Notes under the pieces: model-generated
Told to the model about the DNA's origin: nothing
What the model saw: the letters and a program-made list of their open reading frames with translations, nothing else
Databases searched by the model: none
In this document: positions 49,201 to 54,989 of the stretch, one piece after another
How the letters are laid out: the number at the start of each line of letters is the position of its first letter
Numbering within the stretch: position 1 is the stretch's first letter
Program-made: the position numbers and the translations under genes
NCBI RefSeq assembly: GCF_001718695.1
Contig: NZ_CP013422.1
Location: forward strand, 1,488,001 to 1,552,000
DNA from: Burkholderia ubonensis
Lineage (GTDB): Bacteria > Pseudomonadota > Gammaproteobacteria > Burkholderiales > Burkholderiaceae
DNA length: 64,000 bases
Reading direction: 5' to 3'

Positions 49201-50776
49201 TACGACGCTGGTCGACGGCAGCACCGTCGCGGCGGGGCTCGAACCGTGGCGCGAAGTGGTCCGACGGCCGGCGCTGATGGTCGACGCGTCGCTGCCGGTC
49301 AGCGAGAGCCGCCTGATCAGCGCGCAGGCGGCCGACTACGTGAAGCCGGGCGATCCGCTCGCCGCCTTCGCGGAACTCAATGCGCTGCGCCTGCAGCAGA
49401 TGGAACGCTCGTGGTCGGTGCTCAGCTGGAAGAACGTGCTGTCGGGGCTGGTCGGGATCGGCGCCGGCATCGCCGTCCACCATATCGGCCTGACGCCGAC
49501 CGACTACAAGCAGGCGGCCAACGCGACCTTCGTCGGCGTGCGGACCGGCCGCCTCGTGCAGGCGCTGCATCAGGACACGCTGCGCGCGCTGCAAAGCGGC
49601 GATCCGCGGCTGTTCAACCACGTGATCGATCGCTTCATCAACGGGCTCAACAACCAGTTGTCGGCGCACCGGATGGACGAGGCGCAACGTCGCGCGTCGC
49701 TGGTGCGGCTGGCCGGCGAAGGCCGCGCGAAGATCAACCTGCAGCTCGAACTGCACGGCCGCAACGCGCTGTCCGCCGACAAGACGGTCGACTACACGAA
49801 GCTGATCGCGAACGACATGCTCGCGCAGATGCAGGGCGTGCTGGGCGGCACGTCGCTCCAGCAGATGCACGAGGGCAATCCGCGCCGCTTCTTCGGCAAG
49901 CTCGGCCGCACGGCCGCGATCGCGGGTTATGCGAGCCTCGGCGAGATGTCGCTGCATACGCTGCTGCAGGATCCGTCGCTGGTGCCGCTGCTGGGCACCA
50001 CCGGCGCGGTGCTGGGCCTCACCTACACCGGCCTCGTGCAGGCCAGCGCGTTCACCCACCTGAGCATCGAACGGCGCAGCCGCTTCGTGCGCTTCATCGA
50101 CACCGCGTCCGACCTCGCGAGCATCGCCGGCGGCTATATCGCGCCGTTCGTGGGCGCGGCCGCGACGATCCACACCAACCTGCCGACGGCGATCGCGTCG
50201 CTCAGCTCGGCCACGCTGCTCGCGCTCGCGCGCGTCGAGGCGCATTTCCCGAACCTGACCAAGCGCGTCACCGGCAAGATGCCGACGATCCTGCTGCTCG
50301 CGCCGATCGGGATCTACGTCGGCAACTGGGTTTATACGGCGGTCAGTGGCGGCAGCAGCAGCGGCAACGGCAGTAACAACGGCAACAACAACACGTCGCC
50401 GTCGAACGGCACCACGCACCACGGCAGCGCGCCTTCCGCGCCTGGCCTGCCTTCCGCGCCGGCCGTGCCGCCCCTGCCGCCATCGGGCACGCACGCGCAC
50501 GTCGCGCCCGCGGCGCCGCCCACGACACCGACGACGCCGCAGACGCCGGCCGCCGCGCAGCCGTACATCGTCGTCGCCGGCGATTCGCTGTGGGTGATCG
50601 CCGACCGGCATCGGCAGTCGCTGCTCGAGGCCGCGCACGTGTCGCGCGCCGATCAGCAAGGGTTGACGCGCGACCAGCAGGACGCGCGCGCGCTGACCGA
50701 AATCCTGCAGCTCAATCCGTCGGTCGCCGGCGATCCGAACCAGTTGTCGGTCGGTACGCCGCTGAACATCGGTTGA
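37295..50776 (+). CDS. Giant 4,493-residue type III-locus protein with repeated zincin-like modules and LysM
   Basis: One uninterrupted frame of 4,494 codons, started by an ATG with a GGAG ribosome site, after a run of non-coding sequence. Residues 35-650 are Pro- then Ala/Gln-rich and probably coiled coil. Hydrophobic helices lie at about 885-950 (LNIGMMVGGMALEG, VVGVPLNLLGAGMM). Three copies of a zincin-like domain have their HExxH positions at 1647 (changed to SEARQ), 2240 (HETGH) and 2816 (HEVQH), each followed by a conserved EARAQ[LI]NA. Kinase-like glycine loops occur at about 1962 (LGAGARKTAF) and 2558 (LGSGAYKTVF). More hydrophobic parts lie at about 4041-4067 and 4290-4352. A Gly/Asn/Ser/Pro linker leads to a C-terminal LysM (about 4421-4493, YIVVAGDSLWVIADRH). 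It may be a secreted toxin-like substrate or a cell-wall-attached structural protein. The function is unknown. Confidence 0.93.
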   Translation: MLSIDGLGLGVNWQRFLSETLNPVVAPPPPPPKQDDPAAGPANPTVTPPIPVTASLGTDPAKPTNAEIQSATSLIQSMAAQYTAPPPDITVENDKTTAVQKAIQGAQTKYDNASQALQGAQNVLHLANRDPESTPAERKSAQADYAKARAAADDAQRELNVTTDAGYMILYGEQANADMPAGMKLDDSGKVTDPGDAQHAADQQLKTLIAAFPDHPDDPNWAPQASDCKNPLQIRLYDDWQKAQAHASAGSAKFFADVANSNLAYAQFQSYLADPDYKAALDAGVGRLNDALQPLDLQVSMPDAPDSADAAQTTVTAAAKDANYANAALAAANDNVTLAQAQQQSDADNGKEGPTVIVPDAIAKDKTALAHAQVTAGTSSSYLQMLAAQQQADTLQANYHGKLARLSDDPSEPYQQLQLAKQQAGIAHDAFVVAYGASLAQQYDDQAAQIEASVKPPARPSPFNTANPSQLFAPPPWNTTGTSANGTPANAAPLFSSPLPKTNAAGAPNANGAPNGSQPLWNTSPLLNGPLSFAPADAAANPATPSGPTLLDAKRLRVTAGAIRAAGNRLSNLVNERATGAALTEARNQQAQKHATLATIQQQYDDWQASHPAPTRFRQLADGDILPAYTPPLPNPNQTQLDQAKKDAQNADNAVQRLQLLSESAHQQVLLDQFDAGLEERLRYADPNSDAYKDYQSAQHDFYEAHRSELSNTLLDAASASTGKGATIDFGKLSDTQQRNLIGVALGMAPDVGGDASSNTSIATDTQTHFTNKDKLSTIDSVRDQLLKVGGGATTQVSVLPMVYAAKDAGMTTSALFKVSGKDGTQYVDETASTYDDINDYIDNNELSKDGTVDIATGHNADGTLQLVSKAAHHESGFDSFMNTLTSTGLNIGMMVGGMALEGLGTLLDGTVVGAVVGVPLNLLGAGMMYTAIGATVTSAGLDLANRADHGRSINPFTDAGARMDFINLVPMGAAGAAKLAGAKLFTRTVTALTRTPKVASVLAGGTKATAVVTGLGAGFEAFGEAGYDYFVTGDKKAAGEELKSGLTNVALMAAGGLKERVVTSVRTGTGRPIPIRGADGKTVSVDSQTIGRILNKGDDASLAAGRTRVTLDGEAVTVSPDGTLRVGDKILTYEDQPIRVLDRTSRNALPAGKFVVLGEDGKLSVVSASDKSWTNGTRIDSVTDTGERLSFGDGGGMSTTPKVVARTPLELLDRTLQQARDEYAAARDEQAPRSLAQAAEQGETASAANDARSTRRTSQERARVDAQRDEAAAEHATDANLDRRSADAQALRYRPLDADASPGASARTTPAAARPRIDVRVVDLTGAKPAARAATADPAGISVPRGPSAEPLEVGGRTLYIVRDGDAPHSASPAAARTPNLDEPIVVIAGEHDAQLAPELANRWDKPVYAATPEALDADGQLRADARTLRFDPAPDGVALAGDAEAAPHASPARAPGDAPVIVLAGKRGPNEPALPRPAATPRPLKALDGRFSAPNRVLVLVKSERSAAPERAPAHGETAPPRERAGGGAARPVSHHDVALAYDADLVAAHPEITEAAPPEAAASGPGWFTRMQMRFGGAPVPDTVLALASQSATLVTQLRMLSDGGWRVKVGKRGGGSHIDVRKRVMTIDGALQEPGSITYTLASEARQAVEAMAGALDLDYGSRSRFTRKALEAEARAQINAFEARYEIALSTGVDIAEHAQLPDAIAREGVDWHGPTSDYTGTVARLAENFADAPVAARDAQTYSEFYDDVWARQKRRGGVPRRMPAPRMQPADGQDGTAPAGRQQLDARTAWSYAHAVLESPFGERPAPDAATLQARRDGHMSTFADGDVLVLHADTLPDGTLLVDGKPVSAHEYALAMAPWPTLRQADTIVLSAGQGGYEAAARLANVWQRAVYAPPEHAVGADATVHDTRMFHRFDPAPAAPHALGELAADADGVHLAGDPASRIDIDGNVGELLGAGARKTAFALGDDAALATVDRSPKPPGAPQEPLTPEAQRAADEQLVRDEQRALAQLEQWGIRTVRLDGPFRALGDRVSALSLPLGVFHSDEFASGRLPPAVARAAIQNVLKTREVLEQHEVGFDLQGIFTRSGDFLVCDPGPILNTYAAHTLSLSRLFEIEKGIHRWIEQHGVDALDSALDPARDPTPLADDAFVQKPSVITRVRMRVGGAPLPNEVSALAQQSGTLAQQLRMLEDNGWRVRVGKRGGGSRTDARKKRVTLDGSLAHTGAMTYVLAHETGHAVEAISGTLGLDYSGRRRFTRKALEAEARAQLNAFEARYEIQMATGVDIAAGVRLPDALQAEADAWPAARGDAGALARLADAFAEAPVSGARGKTYTEFYGDAYDRGPGRRARAMPAPETRAAHDGDGERDAPTTMREIQAQRAAWSQAHAERDASPFGASGAPPVDTLALLRDGRVLLDMGQRIAIVPADTLRDGTLLGPDGQPVGPHEFTLLNAPPSDYGYTTILAARHANEGAAAQLANLWQRAIYTVHPDAIGADGMPTDLSAMNRYVPASYRQPSLGELSVDGAHGTLHLDGAPGRPVDPADYLGPVLGSGAYKTVFDGGAGQALGVYRDGSIDGLADAYEAVELEQGGLKTLSEVYELPTSTIDGPFSVVNRVGVVLKPSAQLSSVDVEFDIGLPAVVSSRGLTDLARIRRVTQDHHLLYDFQVLFARNGDVLLHDPGEVLPHGDPHGTVLARIDEVAAKIHSGLRHGRIKLAHPAFDEAGAYAPRRGAIAHVVMTFRGIVLRMQAHALARRSPTLRAQLRLARADGWKVKLGAPGGGQYVDAARRRIVLDGNTRRAGTLVYALAHEVQHGVDLATDTLGLDRSSPDAYVKSLLLAEARAQLNAYRVRAEILAAGGPDVAAHVQLPATLARAAEHAFASGEPAALDALADAFGEIRTSLPGTPTYRALYGEQARTELAGEPAPLTLAAPATGRGGGRRGGARSGRNALDSAEMTRARAWLDARGLRTLKRVDGADAASLRALVRQTGTDTVLLITRAGKITPAAVPEVVATARIDANGAIAQPKFVGGKLTPDEQQSLAAALDPAHDAADPAQAAAARAGFAFHASPVSLKQLQALGGMAKIEYAGDGKVVEFTRRGRVSSRYVDAIGALADAKHYRSAHKALGAAGRTDTIYAIDRTTGELRGHATYDAASGSWNYHEKAPLAQTRIGERPLRDAYPRRAQVRVRPHGKPHGVPLTRARRHGVSFVVSSIDPAMLEQVGNRFDAPKPPKADKPDRLPRPGLRYLGQLGITKTLNAPRRVALLTRNRTAALLGRARTGAALPAAGAAAASVPLFDRNLLPSGKHAALDFSGHNAVHLLSAAEFGALDAGKHHIYVYDTSDPLTHRLDTPQGVLVPDAKGKLTWHDWQNPGAPGVPLESSPIGAGPYGADTHLLLTELTPAELADHARGTRLAALNRRVEYLDGIAKDTSPSTFASLRNWASDAARETRSARKALKKEIKAATKAAKRQGLPEPAYPELKLRPYQPSLVSTTLVEWKRLYGDGNVPDLFAHLERIDALAKHERDSRLPPLELTDATATTPPPATMADAAAWRGTGLPLYVARDWSGGGARYAPVPFSRRAQRGLSTAAATDRALRRAVLGAGDAVRNRLVPMSRAYRLSDDPAEFVAQTRRHGGVMPVVTIPIDPHTLNATRGAKHDLEFVGDVKSIGDQRKAKIDYWEGTITGENGNVAHLDDLTRENLHRWLDAASEAGFLLRFETAPARALVSAADYRHLAGTNDGYHHHARLGALLESWAAEHEGEPAPNVMVTFHGWDSVLEPVPGAGHLELLDSLLDRPTLEWVHVGLSYATHGSDFIANQELTTALAKRLVERAVDEYAQPDGLDAPRSKLARLHGTDALTRVFERLDADTLAGQHQLLFAEIERIGREKGLTPAQIAELRQRLYEGNTTRLLHRARYATAKFATDAWHADPSHAPSEKSRERKFNEAWLKDVGARLRAPQQDTTLVDGSTVAAGLEPWREVVRRPALMVDASLPVSESRLISAQAADYVKPGDPLAAFAELNALRLQQMERSWSVLSWKNVLSGLVGIGAGIAVHHIGLTPTDYKQAANATFVGVRTGRLVQALHQDTLRALQSGDPRLFNHVIDRFINGLNNQLSAHRMDEAQRRASLVRLAGEGRAKINLQLELHGRNALSADKTVDYTKLIANDMLAQMQGVLGGTSLQQMHEGNPRRFFGKLGRTAAIAGYASLGEMSLHTLLQDPSLVPLLGTTGAVLGLTYTGLVQASAFTHLSIERRSRFVRFIDTASDLASIAGGYIAPFVGAAATIHTNLPTAIASLSSATLLALARVEAHFPNLTKRVTGKMPTILLLAPIGIYVGNWVYTAVSGGSSSGNGSNNGNNNTSPSNGTTHHGSAPSAPGLPSAPAVPPLPPSGTHAHVAPAAPPTTPTTPQTPAAAQPYIVVAGDSLWVIADRHRQSLLEAAHVSRADQQGLTRDQQDARALTEILQLNPSVAGDPNQLSVGTPLNIG
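41995..46080 (+). repeat. Tandem modules (about 590 and 576 codons apart) in the giant gene
   Basis: The zincin-like unit recurs at about residues 1568, 2161 and 2738. The interval holds further matching blocks in the same order: a LANxWxRxVY block (about 1895 and 2490, with a degenerate copy near 1405), a kinase-like block (about 1962 and 2558) and a DPG-ending block. The first preserves DGPF-type phrases even in the degenerate copy. The arrangement indicates duplication of a composite module followed by divergence. Boundaries are approximate. Confidence 0.8.
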
Positions 50777-50872
50777 GCGGCGTGGGAGTGTGAGCCTCGA
50801 ACGGCCTGAACCGGCAAGGACGGGGGCCGCTCGCGGGCCTCCGCGTGTTGCGCATCGCGTTTCACCCGGCCG

Positions 50873-52840
50873 TCACACCGCGCGCTGTCCCTCGAGCCAC
50901 GCCTGGAACATCAGCACCGTCCATAGCTGATGCTGCCAGTTCATCCGGCCGGTCTGGTGCTGCCGCCACAACCGCTCGACCGCCGCCGCATCGAAGAAGC
51001 CCTCCTCGCGCAGCCGCGCGGGATGCAGCAGCGCCTGCGCCCAGTCGCGCAGCGAGCCGCGCAGCCAGTGATCGATCGGCGCGCAGAAGCCCTGCTTCGG
51101 CCGGTCGATCAGCGGCGCCGGCACGTACGCATCGAGCAGGCGGCGCAGCAGCGCCTTCGACTGGCCGTCCGGCAACCGCACCGCCGCGGGCAGCCGCCAC
51201 GCGAATTCGACGACGTGGTGATCGAGGAACGGCATCCGCGTCTCGAGGCTGACGGCCATCGCCGCGCGATCGACCTTGGTCAGGATGTCGGTCGGCAGGT
51301 ACGTGAGCGTGTCGATCGCCATCGCCTGCTCGGCGAAGGTCAAATCCGCGGGCCATGCGCTCGCGGTGTCGAGCGGCGTCGGCGGCTCCTGCCCCGCGAG
51401 CGCGATGCGCTCCGGATGATGCACCGCCGACATCAGCAGCCGGTACAGCCCGATGCGGCTGTCGGCGGTCATCACATGGCCGAGCTTGTGCAGCCGGTCG
51501 CCGATGCGCGGCGGGGTCTCGCGCGCTTCGGCGCCGCTCCACGCGCTCTGCGCGACCGCCGCGAGCTGGTCGGCGTGATCGGGCCGCAGCGCATGCAGCG
51601 CGGCGGCGATCCGCGCGCGTACGGCCGCCGGCACGCGATGCAGCTTGCGCCACAGGCGCGGCGTCAGGAAATAGCGCGTGTAGCCGCCGAACAGCTCGTC
51701 GCCGCCGTCGCCGGACAGGCTCACCTTCACGTGGCGGCGCGTCAGCTCGGCGACGAGGAAGGTCGGAATCTGCGACGCGTCGGAAAACGGCTCGTCGTAG
51801 ATCGACGGCAGCTTCGGCACGACCGCGAGCGCGTGATCCGCGGTCACGTACAGCTCGGTATGCCGCGTGCCGAGATGGCGCGCAACCGCCTTCGCATAGC
51901 CGGCCTCGTCGTAGCCGGCCTCGTGGAAGCCGATCGTGAAAGTGTCGACCGGCGCCGCCGATTGCGCCTGCATCAGCGCGACGATCGCCGACGAATCGAC
52001 GCCGCCCGACAGGAATGCGCCGAGCGGCACGTCGGCCTCCATTTGCTGCGCAACGGCCTTGCGGAGAATCCCGTCGAGCAGGCCGACCGCCTCCTGCGCG
52101 GTGCCTTCGAACGGCTCCGCGCGGCCGGCCTCGATCGCGTGTTCGAGCGTCCAGTACGCGCGCACGCGCGGCGTGTCGCGCGCATGCTCGAACTGGATGA
52201 ACGTCCCGGGCGGCAGCTTGCGGATGCCGCGATAGATCGTGTACGGCGCGGGCACGCTCGACTGCCGCAGGTACAGGCACAGCGCATCGCGATCGATCGC
52301 GCCGTCGAAGCCCGGAAAGCTGCGCAGCGCCTTCAGCTCGGACGCGAACACCAGCGCGTCGCCGATCCGGCCGTAATAGAGCGGCTTCTCGCCGATCCGG
52401 TCGCGCGCGAGCGTCAGCACGCGCGACTCCCGGTTCCAGAGCGCGATCGCGAACATGCCGGTCGCGCGGCGCAGCGCCGCCTCGACGCCCCACGCGGCGA
52501 TCGCCGCGAGCAGCACTTCGGTGTCCGAGTGTCCGCGCCATGCCGGCGCGCGGCCGGTGCGCTCCAGCTCCGCGCGCAGCGCCCGGTGGTTGTAGATTTC
52601 GCCGTTGAAGACGAGGACGAAGCGTCCGCACGCGGACGCCATCGGCTGGCGGCCGTGCACCGACAGATCGACGATCGCGAGCCGCCGGTGGCCGAGCGCG
52701 ATCCCGGCTTGCGCATCGAGCCAGGTTCCCTGCGCGTCGGGCCCGCGATGCGCGAGGCTCGCCGTCATCCGCGCGAGCGTCGCGCGGGCTGTCTCCTCAT
52801 CGAAAGCGGCGCTGTTCAAAAAGCCGTCGATTCCGCACAT
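50873..52840 (-). CDS. asnB: Asparagine synthetase, glutamine-hydrolysing (AsnB type)
   Basis: A 655-residue two-domain enzyme. The Ntn-type glutaminase domain begins MCGIDGFLN with the catalytic Cys2, and has HRGPDAQGTW and the FNGEIYN segment. The synthetase domain has the PP-loop SGGVDSSAIVAL, SGDGGDELFGGYTRYF and LDHHVVEFAW. The length and the C-terminal WLRGSLRDWAQALLHPARLR part match the branch associated with polysaccharide and secondary-metabolite loci, rather than the compact housekeeping enzyme. The start at 52840 puts Cys at position 2 as needed, and the longer frame to 52894 would not. It sits convergent to the giant gene and downstream of sctU. Its link to secretion is unknown. 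Confidence 0.95.
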   Translation of the reverse strand: MCGIDGFLNSAAFDEETARATLARMTASLAHRGPDAQGTWLDAQAGIALGHRRLAIVDLSVHGRQPMASACGRFVLVFNGEIYNHRALRAELERTGRAPAWRGHSDTEVLLAAIAAWGVEAALRRATGMFAIALWNRESRVLTLARDRIGEKPLYYGRIGDALVFASELKALRSFPGFDGAIDRDALCLYLRQSSVPAPYTIYRGIRKLPPGTFIQFEHARDTPRVRAYWTLEHAIEAGRAEPFEGTAQEAVGLLDGILRKAVAQQMEADVPLGAFLSGGVDSSAIVALMQAQSAAPVDTFTIGFHEAGYDEAGYAKAVARHLGTRHTELYVTADHALAVVPKLPSIYDEPFSDASQIPTFLVAELTRRHVKVSLSGDGGDELFGGYTRYFLTPRLWRKLHRVPAAVRARIAAALHALRPDHADQLAAVAQSAWSGAEARETPPRIGDRLHKLGHVMTADSRIGLYRLLMSAVHHPERIALAGQEPPTPLDTASAWPADLTFAEQAMAIDTLTYLPTDILTKVDRAAMAVSLETRMPFLDHHVVEFAWRLPAAVRLPDGQSKALLRRLLDAYVPAPLIDRPKQGFCAPIDHWLRGSLRDWAQALLHPARLREEGFFDAAAVERLWRQHQTGRMNWQHQLWTVLMFQAWLEGQRAV

Positions 52841-53138
52841 GTTCTTGCCCGTGTATTGATCGATCCCGTCTCGCTCGGCGCCACGTCGCGGCACGCCGTC
52901 GGGCGAGACGGTCGGGCCATGTTACGGAGAAATTATTCATCAATAAATCTGGGTGGCCGTTGGTAGCCATCTAAAAAAATCGGCGTCAAGCGTCGCATGC
53001 GGAAATGGAGAAAGGGCCACATCGGATGACGGGCCGGGCAGATCCCGCAACGAAACCGGAAAACGGTACGGATGGCGAAACCGCAACGGCAATGAATATA
53101 AAAACGGCAACCGATTCGAAATCCGAAATTTTGGCCGC

Positions 53139-54170
53139 TCAATTCGCGCCCGTCGCCCACTTCAGCAGCGCCGCCACTTCGCGGAAATGCCGCGGCTGGA
53201 TCGTGCCGTTTTCCGGCGTCGAGTCGTACAGCGCCTGCGCAAGCCCGACGTTCGCGAGCGTCGGGCGCAGCGCGTCGCGCGCGAGCCGGACGATCCGCTC
53301 GGCCGCCTCGCCCTCGCCGCGCGCGAGCACCCACGGCAGCGAGCCCATCCCGCCGTAGTACAGCGCGACCGCGACGCGCGACGAATAAACGACCACCGAT
53401 GCGAAATCGATCCGGTCCTGCAGCGACGCATACTGCAGTTCGCGCGCGAGCTGCCGCCGCTTCGCCTGGATGTGCGGATCGCCCTCGTCGTCCTTGTGCT
53501 CGCGCCGCACCTCGTCGATCGACATCTTCATCTTCTTGTTGAACTCGTGATGCTGGTGAACGATGTCGATGATCGCCATCACGACATAGACGAGCGCCGC
53601 CCAGCCGAACAGCAGCATCAGCAGCTTCACGATCAGCGCGAGGATCGACATCGGCCGTGTGAAGCCGGATTGCACGGCCGGATCGAGCGACTCGACGATC
53701 AGCCAGCCGAGCGTCGCGACGAGCAGCACCGTCTTCAGCAGCATCTTCACGAGATTGACGACGTTGCGCAGCGACGCCATGTTCTTCAGCCCTTCGGCCG
53801 GGTTGAGCCGCGACAGCTGCGGCACGAGGCGGCTCCACGCCATCACGCCGCCGACCTGCACGAAACCCGCGAGCAGCCCGAGCATGAGGCCCGCCCCGAC
53901 GATCTCCGCCGACAGCGTCATCCAGTCGCGCGCGGCGCTGCCGACGAGCGCCGCGAGCCGCGCGCCGGGATCGGCCGCGCCGGCCGCATCGAACACGAGC
54001 CGGAACAGCCCCTGCAGGCGCTCGAACAGCGCGCCGAGCCCGACCGCGAGCGCGACGCATGCGCCGACGAAAAACGCCGACGAGATCGTCTCGGCGCTCT
54101 TCGGCACATCGCCTTTCTCGCGCGCCTCGCGCAGGCGCTTCGCGCTCGGCTTCTGGTTCTTCTCGGCCAT
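53139..54170 (-). CDS. sctU: Type III secretion switch protein SctU, lacking the NPTH site
   Basis: A 343-residue FlhB/SctU family protein. It has the basic start MAEKNQKPSAKRLREAREKG, VPKSAETISS, four membrane helices (about 30-50, 80-105, 135-160 and 175-200) and the FNKKMKMSIDEVRREHKDDE linker. The cytoplasmic domain follows. The family self-cleaves between Asn and Pro of NPTH. Here the aligned place reads FASVVVYSSRVAVALYYGG (Tyr262-Arg265), with no NPTH and one residue fewer. The DNA reads cleanly in frame, so it is not a simple frameshift. Substrate switching may work differently or be absent. It is the last gene of the minus arm, 9 bases after sctT. Confidence 0.95.
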   Translation of the reverse strand: MAEKNQKPSAKRLREAREKGDVPKSAETISSAFFVGACVALAVGLGALFERLQGLFRLVFDAAGAADPGARLAALVGSAARDWMTLSAEIVGAGLMLGLLAGFVQVGGVMAWSRLVPQLSRLNPAEGLKNMASLRNVVNLVKMLLKTVLLVATLGWLIVESLDPAVQSGFTRPMSILALIVKLLMLLFGWAALVYVVMAIIDIVHQHHEFNKKMKMSIDEVRREHKDDEGDPHIQAKRRQLARELQYASLQDRIDFASVVVYSSRVAVALYYGGMGSLPWVLARGEGEAAERIVRLARDALRPTLANVGLAQALYDSTPENGTIQPRHFREVAALLKWATGAN

Positions 54171-54179
54171 GCGCGGCCT

Positions 54180-54989
54180 TCACGCCGCGCCGTGCGGCGC
54201 GAACAGCGCGCGCAGCAGCGCCATCAGCCCGCTGTCGGGGCTCAGCAGCGCGTGCAGCGCCGCATAGACGACCGGCAGGAACAGCACCATCATCAGCATC
54301 GCGAGCGCACTCTTCACCGGCTGCGCGAACACGAAGATGTTGAGCTGCGGCACCGAGCGCCCGACGAGGCCGATGCCCAGCTCGACGAGCACCAGCACGA
54401 TCACGACCGGCGCGGCGAGTTTCACCATCCATGCGAAGATCGAGTCGGTCTGCCGCACCACGAAGGTCTGCAGCATCGACGAGAAATCCGGGCCGAGCGA
54501 GCCGATCGGCCACCACGCGTACGATTGCGCAAACAGCTGCACGAGCACCTGCAGCCCGCCCGCGGTGACGAACAGCGCGATCGCGACGAAATTGAGGAAG
54601 CCGGACGTCGGGCCGCCCTCGTGCCCGCCCATCGGATCGAAGAACGCGGCGCTGCCGCTGCCGGTCTGGAAGTCGATCAGGTAGCCGACGCCCTGGATCG
54701 CGAACAGCACCGCGCTGAACGCGCCCGCGAGCAGCACCCCGACCACCGCCTCCTTCGCGACCAGCAGGCACCACATCAGGAACGGCAGCGCGGCGACCTG
54801 CGCGGGATCGATCGCGGGCGCGACGAACGCGGCGATCACCACGGCGATCCCGTTGCGCACGAGCCCCGTGACGATCTGCTCGTTGAACACGGGCACGACG
54901 AACATGATCGGCAGCAGGCGCGGCATCACGTACAGCAGCGGCCGGAGCGCGCCGGCGACGTCGTTGAAACCGGTCGCCTGGTCTAGCAT
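54180..54989 (-). CDS. sctT: Type III secretion export apparatus protein SctT
   Basis: A 269-residue FliR/SctT family membrane protein with about six hydrophobic segments. Typical phrases are MPRLLPIMFVVPVFNEQIVT, AKEAVVGVLLAGAFSAVLFA, GYLIDFQTGSGSAAFFDPMG and ELGIGLVGRSVPQLNIFVFA. It completes the export gate with SctR and SctS. Its ATG lies 5' of the sctO stop codon (seven bases shared), and sctU follows nine bases after its stop. This implies coupled translation of sctO, sctT and sctU. Confidence 0.96.
   Translation of the reverse strand: MLDQATGFNDVAGALRPLLYVMPRLLPIMFVVPVFNEQIVTGLVRNGIAVVIAAFVAPAIDPAQVAALPFLMWCLLVAKEAVVGVLLAGAFSAVLFAIQGVGYLIDFQTGSGSAAFFDPMGGHEGGPTSGFLNFVAIALFVTAGGLQVLVQLFAQSYAWWPIGSLGPDFSSMLQTFVVRQTDSIFAWMVKLAAPVVIVLVLVELGIGLVGRSVPQLNIFVFAQPVKSALAMLMMVLFLPVVYAALHALLSPDSGLMALLRALFAPHGAA

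Noticed and set aside
41900..50659. Very long open frame (2,919 codons) antisense to the giant gene
   Set aside because: It is a by-product of the strong G/C bias at third codon positions. Its translation is Arg/Gln/His-rich with no domain, while the plus strand has recognisable repeats and motifs.
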